A stretch of 19,466 bases of DNA from Planctomycetaceae bacterium (GCA_015062085.1 SUVI01000065.1:1-19466); one strand, 5' to 3'. Shown: positions 1 through 8,289, counted from the first letter of the stretch. The notes: generated by a model not told the origin, from the sequence alone. Made by a program: numbers and translations.

Positions 1-64
1 AACCGGTCGGGGTTGATTCCCGAGGTGATTCAGAAAAACATTTTTACGTCAAAAAGAGGATAAA

Positions 65-535
65 ATGGGTCGTATTACTGCAAGTCGCAAGCAGCTCGTT
101 GGTGATCCGGTTTACGGTTCTCTGCTCGCCAGCAAATTCATCAACTGCCTGATGTTCGATGGCAAAAAAAGCATTGCACAGGAAGTTTTCTACAATGCTC
201 TGGCCGAGATCGAAAAGAAGGTCACGGACAAACCGGGCATCGAGGTCTTCACTCAGGCCATCGAAAACATCAAGCCGACCATCGAAGTTCGCTCCAAGCG
301 CGTTGGCGGTTCGTCTTACCAGGTCCCGATGCAGGTCAACCGCGTTCGTCAGCAGTCTCTGGCGATCCGCTGGGTCCTGAATGCTGTCCGCAGCAAGAAG
401 GGTCAGCCCATCGCGAAGAAACTGGCCGACGAACTGGTCGCTGCCTACAACAAGGAAGGCGTTGCTTACAAAAAGCGTGAAGACGTCCACCGCATGGCCG
501 AAGCCAACAAAGCGTTCGCCCACTTCGCGTGGTGA
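65..535 (+). CDS. rpsG: 30S ribosomal protein S7
   Basis: The 156-residue protein is the 30S subunit head protein S7, which binds 16S rRNA and nucleates 3'-domain assembly. Family hallmarks are plain: [13 protein letters not shown] at about residues 76-88 and the C-terminal [18 protein letters not shown] block at 136-153, nearly identical to E. coli S7. Length matches the usual 155-156 residues of the short form. The ATG follows a purine-rich AAAAAGAGGA (51-60), a good Shine-Dalgarno at normal spacing. Bases 1-64 show no recognisable end of rpsL, and a strong terminator follows at once. Any str-operon partners must therefore lie upstream, and fusA is not directly downstream. Identity is secure. 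Confidence 0.98.
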   Translation: MGRITASRKQLVGDPVYGSLLASKFINCLMFDGKKSIAQEVFYNALAEIEKKVTDKPGIEVFTQAIENIKPTIEVRSKRVGGSSYQVPMQVNRVRQQSLAIRWVLNAVRSKKGQPIAKKLADELVAAYNKEGVAYKKREDVHRMAEANKAFAHFAW

Positions 536-559
536 TCAGCGTTTTGAATTGCGAGATCC

Positions 560-593
560 AGGACTCCGAGAGCGATTTCGGGGTCCTTTTTTT
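560..593 (+). terminator. Rho-independent terminator of rpsG
   Basis: AGGACTCCGA (560-569) pairs with TCGGGGTCCT (578-587), giving a 10-bp stem with one G-T wobble. The 8-nt loop is followed by six further Ts (588-593). It sits 25 bases after the rpsG stop, so it ends the ribosomal transcript before metK. Confidence 0.9.
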
Positions 594-688
594 GTGCCTC
601 TTCCGGAAAGTGCGTACCGATCCAGGTTCCGAACTCACCATTGAGAGCACTGAAAAGAAAGAGGAAAAAGGCAGGAAATGTGCCCTGC

Positions 689-881
689 CACGAATTTCAC
701 GGAAAATACAAAAAAACGCGAAAGAAATTTTTAAAATTAAAAAATGTTCGCGCGATCGGTTTTCACTCCTTTTTGCATTAAGATCCGTGTTTCTCTGTGC
801 ATTTTCAGTGTCTTCAGTGGTAAAACGGGTACGCATTTCTCGGATGAACCGAATATTTTTTAGTCTTTTGGTGAATTTCGC
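689..881. repeat. Composite dispersed repeat, copy 1
   Basis: CACGAATTTCACGGAAAA (689-706) and CTTTTGGTGAATTTCGC (865-881) are exact reverse complements of 14468-14485 and 14412-14428. Both segments appear in the same relative order when this region is inverted, with a longer spacer here. Similarity continues imperfectly beyond the exact matches (GCGAAAG and TTTAAAAT after the first). This indicates a family of dispersed intergenic elements. Confidence 0.75.
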
Positions 882-981
882 ATTTTTTCGAGTTTTTCGA
901 GTTTTTCGAGTTTTTCGAGTTTCCTTTCCAGGGCTTTCTGTGTCTTCCGCAGTAAACCTGCGGGTACGCAGTTCCCGGCTG
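808..981 (+). repeat. Two diverged direct repeat copies
   Basis: Copy A (808-846) and copy B (940-981) both read GTGTCTTC, then a variable stretch with GTAAA, then GGGTACGCA and a CGG-containing tail. Roughly three quarters of aligned positions are identical, with one 3-base gap. The 9-bp tandem array lies between them. Shared GGGTACGCA and the flanking matches make chance unlikely. Confidence 0.65.
884..919 (+). repeat. 9-bp tandem repeat, 4 copies
   Basis: TTTTTCGAG is repeated four times without a mismatch (884-892, 893-901, 902-910, 911-919). It lies in the non-coding interval upstream of metK, between the two diverged direct repeats. The minus strand would read as repeating LEK, but no supported gene contains it. 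Confidence 0.9.
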
Positions 982-1085
982 GCCCTTTTATTTTAAAAAA
1001 TTTTTGAAGAGCCTCTTTTCCAGACATAGCGGCATAAAAATTCACTGAAAACTGAAAAAATTTCGCATTCAGAGGATTTCAGGGG

Positions 1086-1114
1086 TTGAATAAATCATTC
1101 AAATCTGGTATAAT
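1086..1114 (+). promoter_or_regulatory. Sigma70-type promoter of metK
   Basis: TTGAAT (1086-1091) and TATAAT (1109-1114) are separated by 17 bases. TGG directly before the -10 makes it an extended -10 element. Predicted transcription start is near 1121, which leaves a leader of about 180 nt before the metK GTG. Confidence 0.8.
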
Positions 1115-1120
1115 GGTAGT

Positions 1121-1301
1121 ATCCATCCGAAGTGTATCGTACTATACGATCTCCGTGTCGTTTCATTCGCTTCGGCAAATTTCAAACCACTCAAAATTTC
1201 GCATTTTCCTTCCATTTTTAATGCGGATCGGCAAACATTTTCCGAGGGCTTTTCGTGGAGGGAGAAGCAGAGTATTTCCTCAACATTCAAAGGAGACCAA
1301 C
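1121..1301 (+). promoter_or_regulatory. Long 5' leader of metK
   Basis: About 180 transcribed bases precede metK. A small hairpin is visible near the start: ATCGTA (1136-1141) pairs with TACGAT (1145-1150). I do not recognise the conserved core of any known SAM riboswitch class. The length and the gene (SAM synthetase, often controlled by SAM-binding RNAs) make a regulatory leader plausible, but the sequence does not prove it. The reading frame is open back to 1086, but that part does not resemble MetK. Confidence 0.35.
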
Positions 1302-2447
1302 GTGTCGCAGAAAAGTTTTCTCTTCACAAGTGAAGCCGTGAGCATGGGCCACCCGGACAAACTGGCCGACAATATTTCCGACGGAATTCTGGATGCTATT
1401 TACGCCCAGGATCCGACCAGCCGAGTTGCGTGTGAAACGCTCGTGACGACCGACCTTTGTGTCATCGCCGGCGAGATCACGACCAGCGCGAAAGTCGATT
1501 ACGAAGCCGTTGCCCGTAAAGTCATCAACGAAGTCGGGTACACGAGCAACGATATTGGTTTCAGCGGCGACACCTGCGAAGTTCAGGTCCGTCTTGACAC
1601 ACAGAGTCCGGACATTGCGATGGGCGTTGACCGTGACGGTGCGGGCGACCAGGGTCTGATGTTTGGTTACGCGTGCAAACAGACGCCGGAACTGATGCCG
1701 CTTCCGATCGCACTTTCGCACCGCATCATGAACCGTCTGACCGAAGCGCGTCAGAAGGGCGAAGTGGATTGGCTTCTTCCCGACTCCAAGAGTCAGGTCA
1801 CGGTCGAATATGTGGACCGCATGACCCCGGTGAAAGTCACGACGGTCGTCGTTTCCACCCAGCACTGCGCCTGCGTCAGTCAGAAAGAGATCGCGGACTG
1901 GATCATTCCGAACGTCATCCTTCCGTGCATTCCGGCCGAGCTGAACAAAGGGGACATTCAGTTCCACATCAACCCGACGGGCAACTTCGTCGTCGGAGGT
2001 CCTCACGGCGACTGCGGTCTGACGGGCCGTAAGATCATCGTCGACACCTACGGCGGCTGGGCTTCCCACGGCGGCGGTGCGTTCTCTGGAAAAGACCCGA
2101 CGAAAGTGGACCGTTCTGCCGCGTACATGGCTCGCTACATTGCGAAGAACGTCGTGGCTGCTGGTCTGGCGGACGACTGCGAAGTTCAGCTCGCGTATGC
2201 GATCGGCGTCGCGGAACCGGTGAGCGTTTACGTGAACACGTACGGCAGCGAAAAGGTCTGCTCGTGCAAGATCGAAGAAGCGATCCGCAAGGTCTTCCCG
2301 ATGACGCCGAAAGGGATCATCGAATGCTTAGATCTGCGTCAGCCGATCTACCGCGCGACGGCCGCCGGCGGTCACTTTGGCCGTGACGGTTTCCCGTGGG
2401 AAAAAACGGACAAAGCGGAAGCTTTGAAAGCTGCGGTGAACGAGTAA
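1302..2447 (+). CDS. metK: S-adenosylmethionine synthetase
   Basis: MetK makes S-adenosylmethionine from ATP and methionine, with release of phosphate and diphosphate. It supplies methyl groups for the whole cell. The 381-residue protein carries the ATP-binding GHPDK (residues 16-20), the [12 protein letters not shown] signature (from 113) and the glycine-rich [16 protein letters not shown] loop (257-272). Length fits E. coli MetK (384). I chose the GTG at 1302 because AGGAG (1291-1295) lies 6 bases before it and homology begins with [19 protein letters not shown]. The open frame continues 72 codons upstream to 1086, but that extension begins inside the -35 element and has no family similarity. 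It has its own promoter and terminator, so it is monocistronic. Confidence 0.97.
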   Translation: MSQKSFLFTSEAVSMGHPDKLADNISDGILDAIYAQDPTSRVACETLVTTDLCVIAGEITTSAKVDYEAVARKVINEVGYTSNDIGFSGDTCEVQVRLDTQSPDIAMGVDRDGAGDQGLMFGYACKQTPELMPLPIALSHRIMNRLTEARQKGEVDWLLPDSKSQVTVEYVDRMTPVKVTTVVVSTQHCACVSQKEIADWIIPNVILPCIPAELNKGDIQFHINPTGNFVVGGPHGDCGLTGRKIIVDTYGGWASHGGGAFSGKDPTKVDRSAAYMARYIAKNVVAAGLADDCEVQLAYAIGVAEPVSVYVNTYGSEKVCSCKIEEAIRKVFPMTPKGIIECLDLRQPIYRATAAGGHFGRDGFPWEKTDKAEALKAAVNE

Positions 2448-2480
2448 CGTTTACAGTCAGCCTAAAAGTTTGACATTTCT

Positions 2481-2511
2481 GGACCCTGCTCTTTTCGTGC
2501 GGGGTCCTTTT
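2481..2511 (+). terminator. Rho-independent terminator of metK
   Basis: GGACCCTGC (2481-2489) pairs with GCGGGGTCC (2499-2507), a 9-bp stem with one wobble and a 9-nt loop. TTTT then a T-rich run follows. It lies 34 bases after the stop of metK. Confidence 0.85.
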
Positions 2512-2579
2512 CTCTGGAAAGACGTCCGTTTTCCTGCGTAAGACACAAAAGAGAGTGCCGTCTCTTTCAGATCCCTCCT

Positions 2580-2656
2580 ACATTTCCCCGCCAACGTTCC
2601 ACATTTCCCCGCCAACGTTCCACATTTCCCCGCCAACGTTCCACATTTCCCCGCCA
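2580..2656 (+). repeat. 21-bp tandem repeat abutting a Shine-Dalgarno
   Basis: Three perfect 21-bp units (2580-2600, 2601-2621, 2622-2642) begin ACATTTCCCCGCCA and end CGTTCC. A fourth, 14-base unit (2643-2656) runs straight into GAAAGGAG, the ribosome binding site of the next gene. The unit resembles leader DNA before the second ceramidase-like gene (CCATTTCACCCGCCATTCC), so the array may have grown by duplicating a leader segment. A hairpin (AAAGAGA 2548-2554 with TCTCTTT 2561-2567) lies just upstream. I see no consensus promoter between the metK terminator and this gene. Confidence 0.95.
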
Positions 2657-2670
2657 GAAAGGAGCTCTGC

Positions 2671-4248
2671 ATGAAAAGCACACCGTTTCTTTTTTTCTTG
2701 ATTTTTCTTGGAAGCATGATTTTTTCGGCAGGTGCTCTCGGAAACGAAACGGAGCTGCTGCACGAAATGTTCATCATCAACGAGGACAACAGTCACTTTT
2801 TTGGGACGCGTCCGCCGGAAAAGATGACGCTGGAGGGTCTGCATGAATTCATCGACCAGTACGCCGGCACGAAAGTGACGCACCTTTTTCTCTGTCCGAA
2901 TGCGATGCGCGCGAATTTCCGTTCGCGGACACGCGAAGCGATCTGGGACCCGGTCGACGGAGAGGAGCCAAAGCATCAATGGCCGCAAAATGCGCGGATC
3001 CTTCACGAAAAAGGTCTGGATCCCTACGCGGTCTGGATCGCCCGGGCACGTGAAAAAGGGATCTCGCCATGGATCTCGACCCGCATGAACGACATTCACA
3101 GCGTGAATGAAGAAAAGAATTTCATGCACTCGGAATTTTGGCGGACGCATCCGGAATTTCGGAGGATCCCGGAAAATTTCACCGGCGACTGGAAACGCTG
3201 GGCGCTGAATTTTCGGCATCCGGAAGTCCGGGAATTCACGATGGCATTCATCCGTGAACTTTTCGAACGGTACGATTTCGACGGTCTGGAACTTGACTGG
3301 ATGCGTTTCAGCTACCATCTGACGCCCGGAAAAGAACGCGAGGAAGCGGAGATCCTCACCCAATTCATGCGCGAAGTACGCCGTCTTGCCGACTCTTGGG
3401 AAACCAAACGCGGGCACCGGATCTTTCTGGCAGCGCGGGTTCCGGCCGTTCCGGACGCAGCTCTGGAGCTTGGCATGGATGCCGTCACGTGGGCAAAAGA
3501 GGGACTGGTCGATCTTCTGGTCCCGTGCCCGTTCTGGACGACGAGCGATTTCGACATTCCGGTAGAGCTCTGGAAAGAAAAACTCGCAAAAGCCGGCGCA
3601 GACACCGCACTTGCTCCGGGGCTGGAATTCAACATTCGGCCCTACCCCAGCTCCAACGCCATTCCGTGCGACTTGGCCTCACTTTACGGTTTCGCGGATG
3701 CGCATCGGGCACGCGGTGCGGAGAATGTCTACCTTTTCAACTGGATGGACTCGCAGACCCGCTCCGTTTCTTTGGAAAATTACCGCGAACTCCTCGAAGA
3801 AGGCGTCGGCTCGGAAAAAATCGCTCGTTCCGTACGCCGTTTCCCGCTCACGTTCCACGATACCGTTCCTTTCGGAGTCTCGAACGGAGCGCAGCTTCCA
3901 AAATCCATGAAAGACGGCGCAGAATTGGTCTTTCATTCCGGAAAACTCCCGAATCCGGAAGCACACCACCGTACCGACTCCAGTACCGAGCCGAAACCGC
4001 GCGTTTTGGTCATCCTAGGCGTTCAGGGGATCCCGAATGTTTCCAATGCTCCGCTGGACCTTCAGCTCAATGGACACAAAGCGCAGCGGCTCGCTCCTTT
4101 TACCAATCTGGAGAGTCTGGCAGGCGGGGCGACGGGCGGATATGAGGCCGAATTCCCGCCGGAGAGTCTGCGGTCCGGAGTCAATTTGCTCAAGATCGCA
4201 CCGCACGCTGGAGACATCATGTGGGCGGAACTGCGCCTCCTCCCATAA
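2671..4248 (+). CDS. Secreted GHL10-like glycoside hydrolase
   Basis: A 525-residue exported protein with a signal peptide (hydrophobic FLFFLIFLGSMIFSAGALG, cleavage near residue 22-24). The body reads as a TIM barrel of the glycosyl-hydrolase-like family 10 type (GHL10, DUF187 and relatives). HEFIDQYAGTKVTHLFLCPN lies early, GISPWISTRMNDIH follows, and the diagnostic strand YDFDGLELDWMRF is at 201-213, where E207 or D209 would be active-site candidates. The last 100 or so residues look like a beta-rich accessory domain. AAAGGAG (2658-2664) lies 6 bases before the ATG. No terminator separates it from the next gene, so the two are probably co-transcribed. The substrate is not evident; a polysaccharide or glycoconjugate is likely. 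Confidence 0.7.
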   Translation: MKSTPFLFFLIFLGSMIFSAGALGNETELLHEMFIINEDNSHFFGTRPPEKMTLEGLHEFIDQYAGTKVTHLFLCPNAMRANFRSRTREAIWDPVDGEEPKHQWPQNARILHEKGLDPYAVWIARAREKGISPWISTRMNDIHSVNEEKNFMHSEFWRTHPEFRRIPENFTGDWKRWALNFRHPEVREFTMAFIRELFERYDFDGLELDWMRFSYHLTPGKEREEAEILTQFMREVRRLADSWETKRGHRIFLAARVPAVPDAALELGMDAVTWAKEGLVDLLVPCPFWTTSDFDIPVELWKEKLAKAGADTALAPGLEFNIRPYPSSNAIPCDLASLYGFADAHRARGAENVYLFNWMDSQTRSVSLENYRELLEEGVGSEKIARSVRRFPLTFHDTVPFGVSNGAQLPKSMKDGAELVFHSGKLPNPEAHHRTDSSTEPKPRVLVILGVQGIPNVSNAPLDLQLNGHKAQRLAPFTNLESLAGGATGGYEAEFPPESLRSGVNLLKIAPHAGDIMWAELRLLP

Positions 4249-4325
4249 AATTTTCCGATCCTGAAATTTTCCGATCCTGAAATTTTCCGATCCTGAAATT
4301 TTCCGATCCTGAAATTTTCCGATCC
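4248..4325 (+). repeat. 16-bp tandem repeat starting in a stop codon
   Basis: AAATTTTCCGATCCTG is repeated exactly four times (4248-4263, 4264-4279, 4280-4295, 4296-4311), followed by a fifth copy of 14 bases (4312-4325). The first base of the array is the last base of the upstream TAA. It fills most of the 128-base gap to the next gene. Each unit carries one GATC. No stem followed by a T-run is visible, so it does not look like a terminator. Confidence 0.95.
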
Positions 4326-4376
4326 GAGCCCAATTTCACTTTCCATTCCATCCTCCATTTTAAAGAAAGAACGCAC

Positions 4377-7300
4377 ATGAAACAAAGATTTTCATTCTGG
4401 AGATCCGCGATCTCCGCCGGTGTCTGCTTCCTTTCCCTTTTAGGAGTCCTGACACTCAACGCAATTTTTCCGGTTCCGGCCGCGGCAGAAGAGGAAGCCT
4501 ATGAACCGCTCCAATTCACGGTCCACACGCAAACGGTCGGTCCCGTGACGGTCAAACTGGGTAAAATGGACGTCGTTTCGGAACTGGAAACCGTCCAGAC
4601 GCTCCCGGTCACAGTTTCGAGCACGTCGGAAAAAGTACTTTCTGCAGTACTGACCTTCACTTCCATCGACACCATCATGCCAACGGACGAAAATGGAAAC
4701 GTCCAGCCAACAGTGACGCGCAGGATCGAGCTCCCCGCAGGCGGCAGCGTCGAGACGGAATTCACGTTTAAGGCGCTTCCTGGCACCTACTCGGCACACT
4801 ATCCGCTGCACGTCAAATGCACCTTCCCGAACGGCGAGCGGGAGACTCTCGTGCATGCGGTCCGCGTGATCGAGACGAACGTTCCGCAGATCCAGAAGCA
4901 GGGATCCGAAACAGTCGTGAAGATCGGCGGCGTTTCACTTCTGGACAAACCGTTCCGCGCCTTCCGTTCCCTGGACGGCAAGATGATCGGCCTGCCGAAT
5001 TTTGACGGCCGAGATCCGGGATCCAGCGCGAATTACCATCTCGCGGCCTACACTGCCGGCGGCGTCAGCCGGACCTGCCGAAATGCGCATCCGCCGTACC
5101 GTCCGTATGGCGGCGGTTTCTTTGCAGAATATGACGTCCAGCTCCCGAATGAGCCGGGCCTTTCGATGAGCTACGGCGCGTGTGTGCGGGTCGTCCTGCC
5201 TCCGGAACCGCCGACCGACGGCGTGACGTTCCGTTTCTGGGGACGAAATGCCGGAGAAGACGAAACGAAACAGATCCTTCTGGAAGAATTCCACACCGCA
5301 AGTACCGAATGGGTCGACAGAACGTTTTCGCTCGAGAAATTTGCGGGTCAAAAGATGAAATTAACGGTCGAGATCCATCCCGGTCCGAAAAACAACACGA
5401 CGTGCGACGGATGCTACCTGAGCGGTCTGGTGATCAACACTGCCCGCGGAAAAAATCTCGTTTCGCAGGAAAACGCCGTCCCGCAGGAAACGTTCACCCT
5501 GCCTCTTGATGAAGAATTCACCGCCTGGATCACCCCCGGTCCGAATGGCCTTCTGGACGCACAGATCGCGCTCGGAGATCCGAAAAAACCGGAGTCTTTC
5601 GTGACATTCCGCGGCATCTCGCTCGCCGTCGGCGCACAGCCGCTCAACTCGGCCGGCGCGGTCTACACCAAACTTCCGAAACTGGAAAAAACCGCGGATG
5701 GAAAACTCCGCTTCACCGCAACGCTGCTCTCCAACGACGAGGAACTTCCGATCCAGATCAACATTTCCGCCGAAAACGGAATGCTCGTCTTTGACGTTCC
5801 GAAAGAAAATCCGGCTGAGCTGGCGAATTTTTCGTTCCACCCCGCAGATCAGAAGATCTCCCGCGTCTACTGGGGGCACGGATTCGTCGCGGAAGCTCCC
5901 AAAAATTTCCGCATCGGCATGGGTGGTCACGATCTGGCGGCGAGTCACATCGGGATCGATTACGCAAATGGAACGTCGCTCGTAATGGGCGCCTCGAACG
6001 CTCCGGCCGCGATGGTCTGCGACGGTGAAAAGGATCTCTGTACGCTGGAAATGAGCAGCTGGTTCAAACTCGCACTCGTCCCGGATCGCCAAAACGCCTT
6101 CCGTGCGGCCTTCAAGTACCGAAAACAGAACACGTGGCTCCCCAAGACCGGACCGGGCGTGGAACGCAAGCGCGGACGTTTGACGTTCGACGTCTGGGGC
6201 GGAAAATACGCGCACAATACGCAGGAGCTTCAAAAAGCGTTCCAGTACGGCGTGACGGATTCCCTCTTCATCAAGCACGTCTGGCAGTGCTGGGGCTATG
6301 ATGTGCGGCTGCCGGACATCTGGAACACCAATCCGGACGATCCCCGGAATCTCGTACTCTCCAGCTTGGGGACCTGCGAGGAACTGCAGGAACTCGCGAA
6401 AACGTGCGCGAAAGCCGGAGTTCCGTTCGGCATCCACGACAACTACATCGATTTCTATCCCGATGCGGAAGGATTCACCTACGACCGGATCGACTTTCAC
6501 GCAAACGGCACACCGCGCAAAGCGTGGATCAATCACGGTGCAGGAGTTCAGAGCTACCAGTGGCGCCCGGACCTCTTCAAGCCGTTCCTGCTCCGGAATC
6601 TCGCGCTGGACCGCAAGTACCTCCCGACGATGGACGCCTACTTCGTGGACGTCTTCACCTCAGCGAACGTCTACGATTACTGGGACCGCGACGGAAATTT
6701 CCATCCCCGCACGCAGACGGCGGCCTGCTGGAAAGACTGCTTCGAGACCATCGCGGAAGGGCTTTCTCATGAAGTCAACGGCAAAAAAGAGCCGGCGATC
6801 ACCGTCAGTGAAGCGGGATCCGACGGTCTGCTCGGTTCCATTTCCGGCGCGGACTGCCAGTGGATGCTCATCGATCCGGAAAAAGGAGGCGCGTGGCGTC
6901 GGCACGTCCCGTGCGAAAACTGGTCGCGCACTCCGTGGTTCGCCGCAGTGAACCACACGAACTACTCGCGCCACGGTGCCGGCTACGCAGACCGGTACCG
7001 TGCGCTGAGAGATCCGCATCTGCACGGGATCATGAGCGACGACTACATTTCGGCGGAGATCCTCGGAGGTCTGGATCTCATGGTGGACCTTGGGACCATT
7101 TTCTCCGGAAGCGTGCGGAAACACTATCTCGCGCAGCATTTCGTCCGCTCGATCGCCGATCAGGAGATCGAAAACGTGGAATTCCTTGACGGTCTCCGCC
7201 GCCAGCGCGTCACGTGGACAAACGGCATGACCGTCTACGTGAACCGCGGTGAAGGAAACTGGAGCGTCCAGGGATACACGCTCCCCAAGTACGGTTTCGT

Positions 7301-8153
7301 CATCTTCGACGCAAATGGGAATTTCGTCTCCGGCATCGTGCGGAATCCTGCAAACAGGAAAGAAGTCGCGGAATTCTCGCAGCGTCCGGACGGCACATTC
7401 TACCTGAACGGCCGCGGGAAGGCGCTCGTGGACCTTCTGCCGATCCAGCCCACGATGAAGAGCGCAAAAGTCTTGGAAGAAGGACGCGCATTTGAAGTCG
7501 TGACGAACTGGAAGTGCGACGCTCCCGCTCCCAAGGACCTCGCCATTTTCGCGCACGTCTTTGAACCGCGCCGAGGCTACGGATTCACGCCGACCGGCTG
7601 GTACGACGGATACTCATGCAGCATTCCGACCAGCCAATGGGGTACGAGTGAGGAAACGCGAAACATCGAGACCGGAGCAGGGCACGTTTTCCGCATTCCG
7701 GAAGGGACGCGAAACGGCAAATACCACGTGATGGTAGGACTCTACGATCACCGCGGAAATGGACACCGTGCGGCGCTCATGGGTGAGTTCGCGCAGGACG
7801 ATCGGTACTCCGTCGCGGAATTCGAGATCCGGGAAGGCCGTATCGTCGGTGAGATCCGTCCGGTCGCCATTTCGGAGAGCGTGGACGATTTCAGCCGTCT
7901 GCTCGGCAATCGGACACCGGCGGAATATCGGGGCGTCTCGACGCTCGGTGCGCTCCGCGTGAAGCCGATGGACAAAATGCTGGAGATCCTTCCGCTGCCG
8001 TCACTTCCTGAATTTGACGTAACGGTCAAAGGCAAAGTAAAACGCATCCTCTTCGACGGTGAAAGCGTGCCTTTCCAGCAGAATGGCGCAAGTGCGGCAT
8101 TCCGCGTGAAGGTGGAAGACGCGAAAGTCTACCGCGTGGAGTTTGAGAAATAG
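4377..8153 (+). CDS. Large secreted TIM-barrel hydrolase-like protein
   Basis: A 1258-residue exported protein with a clear signal peptide (cleavage after PAAA, about residue 37). Residues 40-170 look like an Ig-like beta domain, and 190-370 like a jelly-roll carbohydrate-binding domain (GGGFFAEYDVQLPNEPG, VTFRFWGRNAGEDE). A sugar-hydrolase-like beta domain follows, then a barrel at about 590-910. The barrel contains VWQCWGYDVRLPD, PFGIHDNYIDFYPD (H687, D688), MDAYFVDVF (D753, D758) and TVSEAGSDG (E812). D758 and E812 are my candidates for catalytic residues. The architecture recalls endo-alpha-N-acetylgalactosaminidases (GH101) and DUF5696-type proteins, but I cannot assign it to either. C-terminal beta domains follow. 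The ribosome binding site is weak (AAAGAAAG, 4362-4369). Expression probably depends partly on the upstream gene. Confidence 0.6.
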   Translation: MKQRFSFWRSAISAGVCFLSLLGVLTLNAIFPVPAAAEEEAYEPLQFTVHTQTVGPVTVKLGKMDVVSELETVQTLPVTVSSTSEKVLSAVLTFTSIDTIMPTDENGNVQPTVTRRIELPAGGSVETEFTFKALPGTYSAHYPLHVKCTFPNGERETLVHAVRVIETNVPQIQKQGSETVVKIGGVSLLDKPFRAFRSLDGKMIGLPNFDGRDPGSSANYHLAAYTAGGVSRTCRNAHPPYRPYGGGFFAEYDVQLPNEPGLSMSYGACVRVVLPPEPPTDGVTFRFWGRNAGEDETKQILLEEFHTASTEWVDRTFSLEKFAGQKMKLTVEIHPGPKNNTTCDGCYLSGLVINTARGKNLVSQENAVPQETFTLPLDEEFTAWITPGPNGLLDAQIALGDPKKPESFVTFRGISLAVGAQPLNSAGAVYTKLPKLEKTADGKLRFTATLLSNDEELPIQINISAENGMLVFDVPKENPAELANFSFHPADQKISRVYWGHGFVAEAPKNFRIGMGGHDLAASHIGIDYANGTSLVMGASNAPAAMVCDGEKDLCTLEMSSWFKLALVPDRQNAFRAAFKYRKQNTWLPKTGPGVERKRGRLTFDVWGGKYAHNTQELQKAFQYGVTDSLFIKHVWQCWGYDVRLPDIWNTNPDDPRNLVLSSLGTCEELQELAKTCAKAGVPFGIHDNYIDFYPDAEGFTYDRIDFHANGTPRKAWINHGAGVQSYQWRPDLFKPFLLRNLALDRKYLPTMDAYFVDVFTSANVYDYWDRDGNFHPRTQTAACWKDCFETIAEGLSHEVNGKKEPAITVSEAGSDGLLGSISGADCQWMLIDPEKGGAWRRHVPCENWSRTPWFAAVNHTNYSRHGAGYADRYRALRDPHLHGIMSDDYISAEILGGLDLMVDLGTIFSGSVRKHYLAQHFVRSIADQEIENVEFLDGLRRQRVTWTNGMTVYVNRGEGNWSVQGYTLPKYGFVIFDANGNFVSGIVRNPANRKEVAEFSQRPDGTFYLNGRGKALVDLLPIQPTMKSAKVLEEGRAFEVVTNWKCDAPAPKDLAIFAHVFEPRRGYGFTPTGWYDGYSCSIPTSQWGTSEETRNIETGAGHVFRIPEGTRNGKYHVMVGLYDHRGNGHRAALMGEFAQDDRYSVAEFEIREGRIVGEIRPVAISESVDDFSRLLGNRTPAEYRGVSTLGALRVKPMDKMLEILPLPSLPEFDVTVKGKVKRILFDGESVPFQQNGASAAFRVKVEDAKVYRVEFEK

Positions 8154-8186
8154 TTTCCCGTCCAGCCGGCCGAAACTCTCAAGAAA

Positions 8187-8224
8187 AAAGGAACTGCGTT
8201 CTTTAGGGACGCCGTTCCTTTTCC
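8187..8224 (+). terminator. Terminator after the 1258-aa gene
   Basis: AAAGGAAC (8187-8194) pairs with GTTCCTTT (8214-8221), and after one mismatch GCGT (8196-8199) pairs with ACGC (8209-8212). The loop is 9 nt. A-rich sequence precedes the stem and T-rich sequence follows, so it may act on both converging transcripts. The T-run is short and partly in the stem, hence moderate confidence. Confidence 0.6.
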
Positions 8225-8276
8225 TCTTTTGCGCTTCCTCTTTTGCGCTTCCTCTTTTGCGCTTCTTCTTTTGCGC
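8221..8276. repeat. 14-bp tandem repeat between converging genes
   Basis: TTCCTCTTTTGCGC occurs in three exact copies (8221-8234, 8235-8248, 8249-8262) and a fourth with one change (8263-8276), then a decayed fragment. It begins in the terminator stem and ends 13 bases before the stop codon of the minus-strand HzsA-like gene. It therefore lies in the 3' untranslated DNA of both converging genes. Confidence 0.9.
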
Positions 8277-8289
8277 TTCTTCTGCGTTT

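Larger units (their letters stand above)
595..1085. other. Gene-free interval with degenerate repeats
   Basis: No convincing gene lies here; the open frames on both strands lack ribosome binding sites and family resemblance. The stretch is AT-rich and made of degenerate repeat modules: an inverted match to 14468-14485 (at 689-706), an inverted match to 14412-14428 (at 865-881), two diverged direct copies (808-846 and 940-981), and a 9-bp tandem array (884-919). In translation the minus strand reads TTEDTENAQRN. This resembles, from memory, a degenerate intergenic repeat seen in many environmental bacterial genomes. It is probably non-coding repeat debris. Confidence 0.7.

Noticed and set aside
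336..836. A minus-strand open frame covering rpsG and the repeat region
   Set aside because: It mixes the antisense of rpsG with intergenic repeat sequence, so it is a repeat translation and not a gene.
1086..1301. N-terminal extension of metK
   Set aside because: It would begin inside the -35 element, before the predicted transcript start, and has no MetK similarity. The GTG at 1302 has a good ribosome binding site.
1121..1301. Known SAM riboswitch in the metK leader
   Set aside because: I could not find a conserved core of any SAM class. I kept it only as an unassigned leader.
1287..2069. A 260-codon open frame antisense to metK
   Set aside because: metK is certain on the other strand, and this frame has no recognisable domain.
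2580..4325. CRISPR-like arrays
   Set aside because: Units are directly adjacent with no unique spacers and no cas genes, so these are simple tandem repeats.
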